Assembly (NCBI RefSeq): GCF_001751365.1
Contig: NZ_LJGT01000038.1
Span: forward strand, 1,217,540 to 1,281,539
Direction: 5' to 3'
DNA: 64,000 nt
From: Streptomyces abyssalis
Lineage (GTDB): Bacteria > Actinomycetota > Actinomycetes > Streptomycetales > Streptomycetaceae
Positions 41,275 to 49,876 of this stretch are shown here, one piece after another; position 1 is the first letter of the stretch; each line of letters opens with the position of its first letter. The position numbers and the translations under genes were made by a program. The notes beneath the pieces are model-generated. The model saw only the letters and a program-made list of their open reading frames with translations. It had not been told where the DNA came from and made no database searches.

Positions 41275-42318
41275 TCAGTCCAGGTCGGACATATCGAGTA
41301 CGAAGCGGTAGCGGACGTCGTTGCGAGCCAGGCGTTCCAGAGCCCTGTTCACCTCGGACGACGGCAGCAGCTCGATATCGGCCGTGATGCCGTGTTCAGC
41401 GCAGAAGTGCAGCATGGCAGCGGTGGACGGGCGGCCGCCGCTGCCGGCGGAGCTGAGCTTCTTGCGGCCGATGAGCAGGTCCAAGGTTTCCACAGTGACC
41501 GGTCCGAGGTGGCCGAGGTGGCTGAGGGTGCCGTCCATGGCGACCATACGCAGGTACGGAGCCAGGTCGTGGGGAGCGGAGATGGTGTCGATGACCACGT
41601 CGAACTGGTCGCGGACCGCTTCCATCTGCTTCGGGTCGGTGGACACGACGAACCCCTGCGCCCCCAGGTCGCGCGCTTCGTCAGCCTTGTCCAGGGTCCG
41701 GCTGATGACGGAGGTCGTGGCGCCGAGCCCGGTCGCCATCTTGACCGCGAGGTGTCCCAGACCGCCCAGCCCGGCCACGGCGACGGTACTGTCTGGCCCC
41801 ACTCCGAGCGCCTGCAGCGGTTCCCAGACGGTGACGCCGGCGCAGAGCAGGGGGGCTGCGGCGGCTGCGTCGAGGCCCGCAGGGAGATGGTAGGCGAACC
41901 GATTGGTCACGATGTACTCGCGGGAGTACCCGCCCAGCGTGGTCGACCCGTCCCGCCGGTCGGCTCCGCCGTAGGTCAATGTCGGGAACTCGCGGCAAAA
42001 GTTCTCCTGGCCGGCCTGGCACATGCGGCACATGCCGCAGGAGTCGACGAGGTTGCCGACGGCCACCGGGTCGCCAGGGGAGAAATCGAGAACCGCGCTG
42101 CCGACCTCGGTTACCACGCCTGTGAACTCATGCCCGGGTACGAGCACGCCGTTGGCGTCACTCTCGTGCGCCTGCAGCGCGTGGAGGTCTGTGTGGCAGA
42201 CACCGCAGTACTCGATACGTACCGCGATGTCGTCCGGGCGCAGGTCCCGGCGCTCCAGCGCCTCGCGGAGCAGAGTCCGCGTCGCGCTGTCCGCCTGCCA
42301 TCCGGTCGTGGGACGCAT
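41275..42318 (-). CDS. Zinc-dependent alcohol dehydrogenase
   Basis: 347 aa from ATG 42318 with GGAG seven bases upstream. Catalytic zinc ligands are C41 in EYCGVCHTDLH and the His of VPGHEFTG; the structural zinc lobe is CGMCRMCQAGQENFC. The NAD(P) fold has VAGLGGLGHLAVK. It resembles the cinnamyl-alcohol/aldehyde reductase branch. It is divergent from a TetR regulator that shares the promoter region, so it is probably the regulated gene and responds to an aldehyde or alcohol. Confidence 0.88.
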   Translation of the reverse strand: MRPTTGWQADSATRTLLREALERRDLRPDDIAVRIEYCGVCHTDLHALQAHESDANGVLVPGHEFTGVVTEVGSAVLDFSPGDPVAVGNLVDSCGMCRMCQAGQENFCREFPTLTYGGADRRDGSTTLGGYSREYIVTNRFAYHLPAGLDAAAAAPLLCAGVTVWEPLQALGVGPDSTVAVAGLGGLGHLAVKMATGLGATTSVISRTLDKADEARDLGAQGFVVSTDPKQMEAVRDQFDVVIDTISAPHDLAPYLRMVAMDGTLSHLGHLGPVTVETLDLLIGRKKLSSAGSGGRPSTAAMLHFCAEHGITADIELLPSSEVNRALERLARNDVRYRFVLDMSDLD

Positions 42319-42330
42319 CTCTGACTCCTA

Positions 42331-42396
42331 AGACAGACTGTTCGGTCTATTTGAGAGTAGGTGCATGCGAGCTAACAAGCAAACAGACTAGTCTGT
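42331..42396. promoter_or_regulatory. TetR operator region
   Basis: ACAGACTAGTCTGT at 42383-42396 is a perfect 14-bp palindrome. A related, less regular dyad (AGACAGAC...GGTCT) lies at 42331-42347 next to the dehydrogenase start. Their placement between divergent genes fits one repressor controlling both. Confidence 0.65.
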
Positions 42397-42413
42397 CTGT
42401 TAGGCTGCGGAGT

Positions 42414-43010
42414 ATGCCCGACCAGCCATCCAGCAGCCGCGGAGCCGCGACGTACCAGCGCATCGTCGACGCCGCCACCGAGGAGTTCGCCCAGTACGGC
42501 ATCGCCGGTGCACGCATCGAGCGGATCATCGCCGCCGCGCGCACCAACAAGGCGCAGCTTTATGGCTACTTCGGCAACAAGGAGCAGCTCTTCGACGCGA
42601 TGTTCTTCGCCTCACTGGAGCGGATCACCAATGTCGTCCCCATCGACGCCGAAGACCTCGCCGACTGGGCGGTGCGGCTCTACGACGAGTACCTCAGCCG
42701 ACCCGATCTGATCCGGCTCGCGACCTGGGCGCGCCTGGAGCGGCGCCCGACCGGGTATCTCGTGGCGGACCACGATCGCTACGACGACCACAAACTCCGC
42801 GCCATCGCAGAGGCCCAGGCCGCTGGACGCATCAGGCAGGGAGACCCCTTCGACGTAATGGCCATGGTCATCGCCATGTCCATGGCCTGGTCTCCGGTGA
42901 GCAACGTCTACGCCGCCTCCGCCCAGGAGCCCGCGAGCCTGCACGACCAGCGGCGCACCCTGCTCCGGGACTGTGTAAGCCGCGCCGTCGCCCCGGACCG
43001 GGGAGCCTGA
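42414..43010 (+). CDS. TetR-family regulator
   Basis: 198 aa from ATG 42414; an upstream in-frame start would place the operator inside the gene. The HTH (TYQRIVDAATEEFAQYGIAG and IERIIAAARTNKAQLYGYFG) is typical, with YGYFGNKEQLF at the recognition helix. The C-terminal ligand domain (about 80-195) is helical. It presumably represses itself and the divergent dehydrogenase through the palindromes between them. Confidence 0.88.
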   Translation: MPDQPSSSRGAATYQRIVDAATEEFAQYGIAGARIERIIAAARTNKAQLYGYFGNKEQLFDAMFFASLERITNVVPIDAEDLADWAVRLYDEYLSRPDLIRLATWARLERRPTGYLVADHDRYDDHKLRAIAEAQAAGRIRQGDPFDVMAMVIAMSMAWSPVSNVYAASAQEPASLHDQRRTLLRDCVSRAVAPDRGA

Positions 43011-43258
43011 GCACACCACGACGGGTGTCAGTGCAGCCCGCACACCACGCGAGCGTGGCGGGCCCGGCCTTCACCTGCGAGGCGCTCGTCTTCGCTCCCC
43101 ACTCGGTTGAGGGGCGAAGCGAGTGAGGCGACAAGTAGCCCTGGCCGATTCCAGAGATCCTCATCAGGGGCGGTTGTGGCCGCTCCCCGTTCGTGCCGCT
43201 CCTAGTACCAGGCAGGAGCGTTCGTCTTGAACTTGCGATGTCGGCGTGCGACAACCGC

Positions 43259-43277
43259 TGTGGCCAACCTGTGGCCA
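43259..43277 (+). repeat. Arm-type site pair before att copy B
   Basis: TGTGGCCA at 43259-43266 and 43270-43277, 11 bp apart, about 91 bp before the att core. The sequence differs from the AICE arm (TGTGGGCCA), so a different integrase is implied. Confidence 0.55.
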
Positions 43278-43347
43278 GCCAAGCGGGACGGACGCACGTC
43301 CAACGCCCTTGACGCAGGTCAGGGCCCTGACGACTCGAGAGTCCACG

Positions 43348-43410
43348 CGGTCTTGAAAACCGTCGTGAGGTGACCCCTCACCGTGGGTTCGAATCCCACC
43401 GCCTCCGCCG
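43348..43410 (+). repeat. att copy B
   Basis: A copy of the tRNA-Ser 3' part that extends three bases further upstream than copy A (CGGTCTTGAAAACC ... CCGCCTCCGCCG). It is followed by flanking sequence like that after the intact tRNA (GAGAGAAGTGGCAGGTCAGAG) and a 13-bp-stem terminator at 43435-43461. Confidence 0.88.
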
Positions 43411-43519
43411 AGGTGAGAGAAGTGGCAGGTCAGAGGGCCGCTCGTCCTGGACGGGCGGCCCTTCGACGTTGAGCCTGTCTCACGGTGTACCGCTTGAATC
43501 CCACTTTGGATCATGCTGT

Positions 43520-43538
43520 GTGGACCAGGCGTGGACCA
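43520..43538 (+). repeat. Arm-type site pair after att copy B
   Basis: GTGGACCA at 43520-43527 and 43531-43538, 11 bp apart. The matching pair of the same sequence lies at 46750-46768 before att copy C, so both ends of the B-C segment carry one arm type. Confidence 0.6.
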
Positions 43539-43689
43539 GATAAGCGGCAACACCGTTGGGCTGGCCTTGTTGAGCAGTGCTGAAGTCACTTGCCGATGGG
43601 TTGGAAGGCGCCCGATGCCTGCCTTTCACTTACCAGCCGATCCAAGAGCTCCCAGAGACGGGCCAGTTGATGGCCGCCGCTCACGGGAC

Positions 43690-44085
43690 GCCTACGAACA
43701 GGCACGGGGGCATGAGACCGAAGCCCCTGCGTGGGTCCGCTACTTTGACGAGACGAAACTCATCGTGGACACCGGCATCGCCCTCGCCAAACTGGGTGAA
43801 GCGCAACGCGCCGAACCGCTCATTGCTGAAGGTCTCCGACGCGAGACAGCCGCTCAACAACGACGCCGCGCCTTCCACGCCTTCTGGCTGGCGACAGCCC
43901 AACTCCACCAAGGGAGACTCGACGCCGCCTGCCACAGTGCCGGCCTTGCCCTGGACCTGAACGCCTCGCTCGAGTCGCCGCGCGTCACCGGCCATGTCCA
44001 CGAGTTCCACCAACGCCTCGCACCACACGCCCGTGCAGCCCCGGTGATCGCCTTTCAGCACCGGACGCGGGAAATTCTCGGCTAG
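43690..44085 (+). pseudogene. C-terminal fragment of a TPR-type regulator
   Basis: About 130 residues resemble the TPR end of Streptomyces XRE/TPR regulators (WVRYFDETKLIVDTGIALAK; AEPLIAEGLRRETAAQQRR; LATAQLHQGRLDAACHSAG). No HTH domain or convincing start is present; the frame only continues upstream into att-flanking DNA. Intact genes of this type often sit next to NUDIX hydrolases, as here. Confidence 0.55.
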
Positions 44086-44624
44086 TTGATGCTCCGCGTG
44101 GCTTCGTCGAGGAGCAGGTACAGCAGCCCCACGAGACTGCCGCTGCTGACCACCTCCCGGTGGTCGATCATGCCGCGGATCTCCGAGATCGGCACCCACT
44201 CGATCCGGTCGGACTCGTTCAACTCGGTAGGAGGCCCTGCGTATTCGGCAGCGTCCGCGCGGACGACATGGTGCTCGGAATCCGTGATCCCGTTGGCGGG
44301 CTGCGCGTAGATCAGGGGCTTGAGACCGTCTACGCGCCAGCCGGTTTCCTCTTCCACTTCCCGAGCGGCGGCCTGCTCGGGGGTCTCGTGGGCCTCGATC
44401 AGACCCATGGAAAGCTCCCAGCTCCAGGTGTCCGTGATGAACCGGTGGCGCCACATCATCAGCACCCGTTTCTGCTCGTCCACCACCGCCGCTACGGCAA
44501 GGTGGCGCAGCCGCACCACGTGGTGCTCCCACCGCCGCCCGTCGGGCTGCTGAACGTCCACCAGCCAGAGATTGACCCACGGGTTGCTGTAGATCTGACG
44601 CTCGCCATGAACGGTCCACTGCAT
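44082..44624 (-). CDS. NUDIX hydrolase
   Basis: 180 aa. The Nudix box reads GLIEAHE, then REVEEETGW, with the usual spacing, so a metal site for nucleoside-diphosphate hydrolysis is intact. The N-terminal strand WVNLWLVDVQQPDG and the C-terminal substrate region (EWVPISEIRGMIDHRE) resemble ADP-ribose-type members, but the substrate cannot be fixed. It is convergent with the truncated TPR regulator, overlapping it by four bases. Confidence 0.88.
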   Translation of the reverse strand: MQWTVHGERQIYSNPWVNLWLVDVQQPDGRRWEHHVVRLRHLAVAAVVDEQKRVLMMWRHRFITDTWSWELSMGLIEAHETPEQAAAREVEEETGWRVDGLKPLIYAQPANGITDSEHHVVRADAAEYAGPPTELNESDRIEWVPISEIRGMIDHREVVSSGSLVGLLYLLLDEATRSIN

Positions 44625-45131
44625 GAGCCAACTCCCTTTCGCGCCTGTGCGCTTCCAGGATGTCCCTCGGACGAGAAGTCGTCTCCCTGGTTCACGACTT
44701 CACCGAGGCCGAGGCACCGCCGTTGCCTCAGGCAGCGCGGACAGCAACTCTGTCCGCCGACGAGCGTGATCCCCGTCGCATACCGGTAGATGAGGCACGC
44801 TACATACACGGAAGCCCAGTTGACGCGTACGGAGCGCGCTCGCCCCCGTCGTTCAGCCTTGCCCTTCCCCAGTTCCCACTGCCCCACGGCGGACCGAACC
44901 CCGGACCAACCGGCGCCCGTCTATGGAGCAGTCGAGCAACCGAGCTCAAGTCAGGCCCAATCCGCCGACCGAAGGCCCCCGAATCATAGGTGCGAGAGGC
45001 TGTTGCGGTTGATGTGACGAGAGATCACGTCAGCTACGGGCCTCAGCGCGAGGGAAATTGCACCTTCCCCCGCCTCGGCGCCGAGCGCCGTCGCGAGGAA
45101 CTCGACCAGCCAACAGAAGGGCTGAACAGCT
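44625..45131. other. Gene-free stretch before the repeat protein
   Basis: No gene is supported. The frames that stay open have random composition. The promoter and leader of the repeat-protein gene must lie in the last 100-200 bases; AGAAGG at about 45115 is the likely ribosome site. Confidence 0.45.
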
Positions 45132-46553
45132 ATGCGCAAGATCACTCGTGGAATGGCAGCCGGCGCTCTGGCGCTTCCGCTGATCGTTGGAGCAACCGGC
45201 GTTGCCTCGGCGCAGACCAGCGGTGATTCCACCTATCAGCAGAGCGGTTCCGCTGCCGGCCCGCACGGTGCCGGCTCCTGGTACACCGGCGTCTCATCCC
45301 AGGGCAGCACGGACGGCGTCTCTTCCTTCGAGATGGGCCACAACTGGGCGGGGAAGTACGGTGCGGGCTCCAACAGCACCGAGGCTTCGACCGAGGGTGG
45401 TGACGAGGGCGGTTCCTCGTACAAGCACAGCCAGAACTCGGCGGGGAAGCACGGCGCCGGCTCCAGCAGCACCGAGGCCTCGACCGAGGGTGGTGACGAG
45501 GGCGGTTCCTCGTACAAGCACAGCCAGAACTCGGCGGGGAAGCACGGCGCCGGCTCCAGCAGCACCGAGGCCTCGACCGAGGGTGGTGACGAGGGCGGTT
45601 CCTCGTACAAGCACAGCCAGAACTCGGCGGGGAAGCACGGCGCCGGCTCCAGCAGCACCGAGGCCTCGACCGAGGGTGGTGACGAGGGCGGTTCCTCGTA
45701 CAAGCACAGCCAGAACTCGGCGGGGAAGCACGGCGCCGGCTCCAGCAGCACCGAGGCCTCGACCGAGGGTGGTGACGAGGGCGGTTCCTCGTACAAGCAC
45801 AGCCAGAACTCGGCGGGGAAGCACGGCGCCGGCTCCAGCAGCACCGAGGCCTCGACCGAGGGTGGTGACGAGGGCGGTTCCTCGTACAAGCACAGCCAGA
45901 ACTCGGCGGGGAAGCACGGCGCCGGCTCCAGCAGCACCGAGGCCTCGACCGAGGGTGGTGACGAGGGCGGTTCCTCGTACAAGCACAGCCAGAACTCGGC
46001 GGGGAAGCACGGCGCCGGCTCCAGCAGCACCGAGGCCTCGACCGAGGGTGGTGACGAGGGCGGTTCCTCGTACAAGCACAGCCAGAACTCGGCGGGGAAG
46101 CACGGCGCCGGCTCCAGCAGCACCGAGGCCTCGACCGAGGGTGGTGACGAGGGCGGTTCCTCGTACAAGCACAGCCAGAACTCGGCGGGGAAGCACGGCG
46201 CCGGCTCCAGCAGCACCGAGGCCTCGACCGAGGGTGGTGACGAGGGCGGTTCCTCGTACAAGCACAGCCAGAACTCGGCGGGGAAGCACGGCGCCGGCTC
46301 CAACAGCACCGAGGCCTCGACCGAGGGTGGTGACGAGGGCGGTTCCTCGTACAAGCACAGCCAGAACTCGGCGGGGAAGCACGGCGCCGGCTCCAGCAGC
46401 ACCGAGGCCTCGACCGAGGGTGGTGACGAGGGCGGTTCCTCGTACAAGCACAGCCAGAACTCGGCGGGGAAGCACGGCGCCGGCTCCAGCAGCACCGAGG
46501 CCTCGACCAATCAGGACAACCAGAAGGGACTCCTCAGCGGCCTGCTCGGCTGA
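45132..46553 (+). CDS. Secreted repeat protein with twelve 31-residue repeats
   Basis: 473 aa. A signal peptide (MRKITRGMAAGALALPLIVG, cleavage likely after GVASA) is followed by a degenerate first unit and then twelve nearly identical 31-residue repeats, each containing TEGGDEGGSSYKHSQNSAGK and HGAGSSSTEAS. It ends with a non-repetitive tail (NQDNQKGLLSGLLG). The sequence is Gly/Ser/His-rich without Cys, so it is probably extended or fibrous and external. No anchoring motif is seen. Because the DNA period (93 bp) is a multiple of three, other frames stay open too; only this frame has a signal peptide. Confidence 0.85.
   Translation: MRKITRGMAAGALALPLIVGATGVASAQTSGDSTYQQSGSAAGPHGAGSWYTGVSSQGSTDGVSSFEMGHNWAGKYGAGSNSTEASTEGGDEGGSSYKHSQNSAGKHGAGSSSTEASTEGGDEGGSSYKHSQNSAGKHGAGSSSTEASTEGGDEGGSSYKHSQNSAGKHGAGSSSTEASTEGGDEGGSSYKHSQNSAGKHGAGSSSTEASTEGGDEGGSSYKHSQNSAGKHGAGSSSTEASTEGGDEGGSSYKHSQNSAGKHGAGSSSTEASTEGGDEGGSSYKHSQNSAGKHGAGSSSTEASTEGGDEGGSSYKHSQNSAGKHGAGSSSTEASTEGGDEGGSSYKHSQNSAGKHGAGSSSTEASTEGGDEGGSSYKHSQNSAGKHGAGSNSTEASTEGGDEGGSSYKHSQNSAGKHGAGSSSTEASTEGGDEGGSSYKHSQNSAGKHGAGSSSTEASTNQDNQKGLLSGLLG
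45390..46505 (+). repeat. Tandem array of twelve 93-bp units
   Basis: Units begin at 45390 and every 93 bp to 46413. They are almost identical at the DNA level; the unit spanning 46227-46319 has AAC for AGC in one Ser codon. A diverged unit precedes the array (45297-45389). Such identity implies recent expansion or gene conversion. Confidence 0.95.
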
Positions 46554-46594
46554 GCAGACAGCCGTTCGCCAGTCCCAAGCGACGACTATCGGTC

Positions 46595-46634
46595 CCGGGG
46601 CGTGATCCACGAAAGAGCGCGGATCACGCCCCGG
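46595..46634 (+). terminator. Terminator of the repeat-protein gene
   Basis: A perfect 14-bp stem (46595-46608 with 46621-46634) lies 41 nt after the stop. Confidence 0.8.
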
Positions 46635-46749
46635 CTCAGTCCTTGCCAGTGCGGAGGGTGACGGCAACAACTCCACGTGGCAGTGTCGAGGGGGTCGCCT
46701 CATGACAGCGTCTCGTCGACTTGGACGACGACTTGCGGTGTTCTGCCGA

Positions 46750-46768
46750 GTGGACCCTGTGTGGACCA
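46750..46768 (+). repeat. Arm-type site pair before att copy C
   Basis: GTGGACC at 46750-46756 and GTGGACCA at 46761-46768, 11 bp apart, about 90 bp before the core. It is the same type as 43520-43538. Confidence 0.58.
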
Positions 46769-46840
46769 GCCCAGCCTCAGTCTCGACTGCAAGAATGCGG
46801 ATTGCAGGTCAGAGGGTGGAGGGCTGACGGCTGAACACCT

Positions 46841-46899
46841 TCTTGAAAACCGTCGTGAGGTGATCCCTCACCGTGGGTTCGAATCCCACCGCCTCCGCC
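46841..46899 (+). repeat. att copy C
   Basis: A copy of the tRNA-Ser 3' part with the same two variable-arm differences as copy A. It is followed by an 11-bp-stem terminator (46923-46933 with 46940-46950) and, at 46995-47014, by a CCACGGACA pair in 11-bp phase that may be the arm of yet another integrase. Confidence 0.88.
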
Positions 46900-47129
46900 A
46901 GGTGGCAAACGCGCACGTCAGAAGGGGCGCCCGGAGGAACGGGCGCCCCTTTGTGTCTCACTCCGTCTCACTGTTTCCCACTGTGGATCAGTCTCCACGG
47001 ACAGGCCACGGACAGAGGTCAACGAACGAGCGCCAGGTCAGAGGGACTTAGCTCTTCCATCCACGGACAGCCTCTGCTTCTGATGTGCGACGGTGGACGT
47101 ACAGAGTGCTCTTGCCGAGCAGGAGCTCC

Positions 47130-47436
47130 TCACCCCTTGGGCACACTCCACTCGGCGCTCAGGTCGCCGTCGTCTGGGGCGTAGATCACTCGGTCCGGAT
47201 GCTTCCCTTCCGGGACGGGAAACATGATCTTCCCTTTCACGCAGTCGCCCGGCTTCACGGCCGCGTCCATCGGATATTCAGGGCGCGGGAAGTCCCCGCC
47301 CGTCTGACCCGTCACCTCGACCCGTGTCCCATCCGCGAACGCCAGCGACCACGGGAACTGAGAAACCTGCACGTCTCCGGACTTCGCGCACACTTTGGCT
47401 TCGACCTGCGCCCACTCCTCGCCGTCTTGGTCGGGT
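47130..47436 (-). pseudogene. 5'-truncated secreted-protein gene
   Basis: About 100 residues remain: VEAKVCAKSGDVQVSQFPWS, then an immunoglobulin-like beta-rich region (DGTRVEVTGQTGGDF; PGDCVKGKIMFPVPEGK). It resembles the C-terminal domain of DUF4352-type lipoproteins. The upstream end runs directly into glycosyltransferase fossil sequence of opposite orientation near 47437, so a rearrangement cut it. Confidence 0.5.
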
Positions 47437-47580
47437 TGCCGCTCGCCTTGAACGCGGTGAGCCGTGGCTACTTCACGCGCGAGGTGGGACTGATGTACCG
47501 CAAGTGGCCCGGCCAGGCGACGAACCAGGCAGCACGCGGGCACAAGGACGAGCGCGAAACGCGCATGGCGGGTGTCGACG
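47437..47580 (+). pseudogene. Fossil of the AICE glycosyltransferase gene
   Basis: LALNAVSRGYFTREVGLMYR, KWPGQATNQAARGHKDERE and RMAGVDARTR match the C-terminus of the gene at 25271-26044 almost exactly. Everything upstream is missing. Directly after it the frame enters the tail copy of the 77-aa gene at 39521. Confidence 0.8.
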
Positions 47581-47584
47581 CTCG

Positions 47585-47715
47585 GACCCGGAGAGCCCCT
47601 GGCTCACCATGCCCTGGAAGTAGCACCGCTTCACAAGCCGACCCAGCAGAGGCTCCGTTGGGCCATGTGCGGGCCCAGATCTGGCCGGCGACGATGCGAA
47701 GCGCCGTGGTTGCAG
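47585..47715 (+). repeat. Copy of the 77-aa gene tail and its 3' flank
   Basis: ESPWLTMPWK and about 90 bp after the stop match 39720-39840. The stretch includes a decayed arm-like pair (GTTGGGCCA and TGCGGGCC at 47657-47675, 11-bp phase), 92 bp before att copy D. The equivalent pair in the first copy is at 39791-39808. Confidence 0.65.
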
Positions 47716-47750
47716 ATCGGGATGGGCTGGTTCTTCAAGCCTGAAGGCGC

Positions 47751-47808
47751 CTTGAGAACCGTCGTGAGGTGGTCCCTCACCGTGGGTTCGAATCCCACCG
47801 CCTCCGCC
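47751..47808 (+). repeat. att copy D
   Basis: A copy of the tRNA-Ser 3' part with one change in the anticodon-loop region (CTTGAGAACC) and GGTGGTCC in the variable arm. A less perfect hairpin (AGGGGCGCCCG...CGGGCACCCCT) follows at about 47832-47861. No gene is seen between here and 48056. Confidence 0.85.
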
Positions 47809-48056
47809 GGGTGGCAAACGCACACGTCAGAAGGGGCGCCCGGAGATTCGGGCACCCCTTCTCATGAGTCTGTGTGTCTCCGCGCAGGCGTGGACTGCAG
47901 GGAGCTGCCGGAGCAGTTGGTCGCGGCTTCGTCGAGTTCGAACGTGATATGTGCTGCGGACCGTTTGTGTTCCCGCCGCATTCGAATCCGCTGCGCCGGA
48001 GATACTGGCCGCGACGGCCGCCCTACTCGTCCTCGACGGGTACGCGGTACGACGCG

Positions 48057-49508
48057 TTACGTCGGCGCCTGGAAGCCGCCGATCTGCTGTTCGAGCAGGT
48101 CGGCGAGCTGCAGTGTGGTGCGGTCCTCGAACATCGGACCTATGAGCTGCACTCCCACCGGCAGACCCTCGGAGAACCTACCTGCGGGTATTGCGGTGGC
48201 GGGCAGACCGGACATGGTGGCCAGGCCGGCCCAGACGAGCTGGTCGAAGTACGGGTGCTCGACGCCGTCGATGTTGAGCCGACGTTCCAACAGATCCGGG
48301 TTGTGGTCGTGCGGGAACGCGGGAGTCGGCGTGATCGGACACACCACGGCATCGAATTCGCCGAATAGCTGCCGCCAGCCATGGCGGTGGAGCTCGCGAC
48401 GGTTGTTCACCTCGATCCAGTCGCGGTGGCTGCACACCATGCCGCGCAGTCGCGCCGCGTCGAGACTCCGGTCGTGTGTGCTCAGTCCGGCGGCGCGGGT
48501 CCGCAGCTGCTCGTACGCCTCGACGGGAAAACGCGCAACGGAGCTCGAAAACAGCAACTGCATGTATAGGGTCGCGGCTTCGGTCAGATCGGGCAGCAGC
48601 GGACTGTGCCGTTCGACGCGGGCGCCGCCGTCGACCAGCGCGTCGGCCACCCGGTTCACGCCCGCGCGCACAGCGGACCCGGTGGGAATGAGCGGATGCT
48701 CGTCGAGGACCAAGACCCGGAAGTCGCGGAGCCGCTCGTGGCGCGGGGGCGGCAACGTCACGTGGTACGCCACGCCGAGTGTCAGTGGGTCCGGTCCGGC
48801 CATGACGTCGAGCAGGAGCGTGAGGTCGCGGGCGGAGCGCGCCATCGGACCGACGACGGCGAGGTCCAGGTCGACCGGCAATGCCGGCTCGGACGGCGGG
48901 ACCATACCGCGGTTCGCGGCCAGCCCGAGTGTCGGCTTGTGCGCGTAGACACCGCAGAAATGCGCGGGGGTGCGCAGCGAACCGGCGAGGTCGGAGCCGA
49001 TGGACAGCGCGCCGAACCCGGACGCCAGGGCCGCCGCCGATCCACCGGAGGATCCGCCCGAGGTGCGAACGTGATCCCACGGGTTGTTGGTGGTGCCGTA
49101 GATGTCGTTGAAGCTCTGGATGTCTTGTAGTCCCAACGGCACATTGGTCTTACCGAGCATCACCGCGCCGGCGGCTTTGAGCCGCGACACCTGTACCGCG
49201 TCCTCGGCCGGTACAAAGTCCCGGTACTGCGGCATGCCCCAGGTCGTGGGCATCCCGGCCACGTTGTAAGACTCCTTGACTGTCACCGGAATACCCAGAA
49301 GCGGCCGATTCTCGCCCCGGCCGAGTTCCTGGTCGGCGTGACGCGCAGCCGCCCGGGCACGATCGAAGTCAGACACACAGATCGCGTTGATCACTCCATC
49401 ATCCCGCTCAATCCCAGCGATCGCCGCCTCAGTCAATTCCACCGAGGACGCCTCACCAGCGCGCAACGCGGCCGCCGACTCTCCGGCCGACTGAAAATTC
49501 CAATCCAT
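48057..49508 (-). CDS. Amidase (amidase-signature family)
   Basis: 483 aa from ATG 49508. The Ser-cisSer-Lys triad is complete: K78 (VTVKES), S154 (GGSSGGSAA) and nucleophile S177 (GSDLAGSLRTPA). Length and motif order are normal. The family hydrolyses amides ranging from small nitrogen compounds to aryl amides; GatA is unlikely because no gatC or gatB is nearby. It is a single gene with no operon partner, in the D-E segment of the att array. Confidence 0.9.
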   Translation of the reverse strand: MDWNFQSAGESAAALRAGEASSVELTEAAIAGIERDDGVINAICVSDFDRARAAARHADQELGRGENRPLLGIPVTVKESYNVAGMPTTWGMPQYRDFVPAEDAVQVSRLKAAGAVMLGKTNVPLGLQDIQSFNDIYGTTNNPWDHVRTSGGSSGGSAAALASGFGALSIGSDLAGSLRTPAHFCGVYAHKPTLGLAANRGMVPPSEPALPVDLDLAVVGPMARSARDLTLLLDVMAGPDPLTLGVAYHVTLPPPRHERLRDFRVLVLDEHPLIPTGSAVRAGVNRVADALVDGGARVERHSPLLPDLTEAATLYMQLLFSSSVARFPVEAYEQLRTRAAGLSTHDRSLDAARLRGMVCSHRDWIEVNNRRELHRHGWRQLFGEFDAVVCPITPTPAFPHDHNPDLLERRLNIDGVEHPYFDQLVWAGLATMSGLPATAIPAGRFSEGLPVGVQLIGPMFEDRTTLQLADLLEQQIGGFQAPT

Positions 49509-49876
49509 GAATTCGACGCTAACGGGCCGTCACAAAGGCCATAAAATTCCGCTTCCCGCAACGGGAAAGTCCGCGAACACCCGCCTGGCGGGGTCGCTGT
49601 AGAACAGCTCGCGCCGTCGCTCTTCCGGGACTTGGGGTAGAGCCTGGAAGTCCCTGCACATGCCTGATCGGCGACAGGTACAAGCGCCGGGGTGCGCCGA
49701 GCGGCAGGCGCGTACGGCGGCAGTCATCGCGCGGCCTTGGCGAGCGCGGCTTGGTGAGCAGCGAACAGCTGGAGGTTCGCGGATCGTAAGGACCCCGCGT
49801 CCCTTTCGACCGGGACAGGAGGCACTTGCGTGGTGTGGAATCCCGGCTACAAGGGAGAGCATGCGGGGAGGCAACG

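Noticed and set aside
45390..46505. CRISPR-like array
   Set aside because: The units are contiguous 93-bp tandem repeats inside a coding frame with no variable spacers, and no cas gene is near.
45236..46703. Long minus-strand open frames across the repeat region
   Set aside because: They exist only because the 93-bp period keeps every frame open. They lack a ribosome site and signal peptide, and their composition is the complement of the plus-strand gene.
38991..47808. Additional tRNA-Ser genes
   Set aside because: The four copies contain only the part from the anticodon loop to the 3' end; no 5' acceptor strand or D-arm precedes them.
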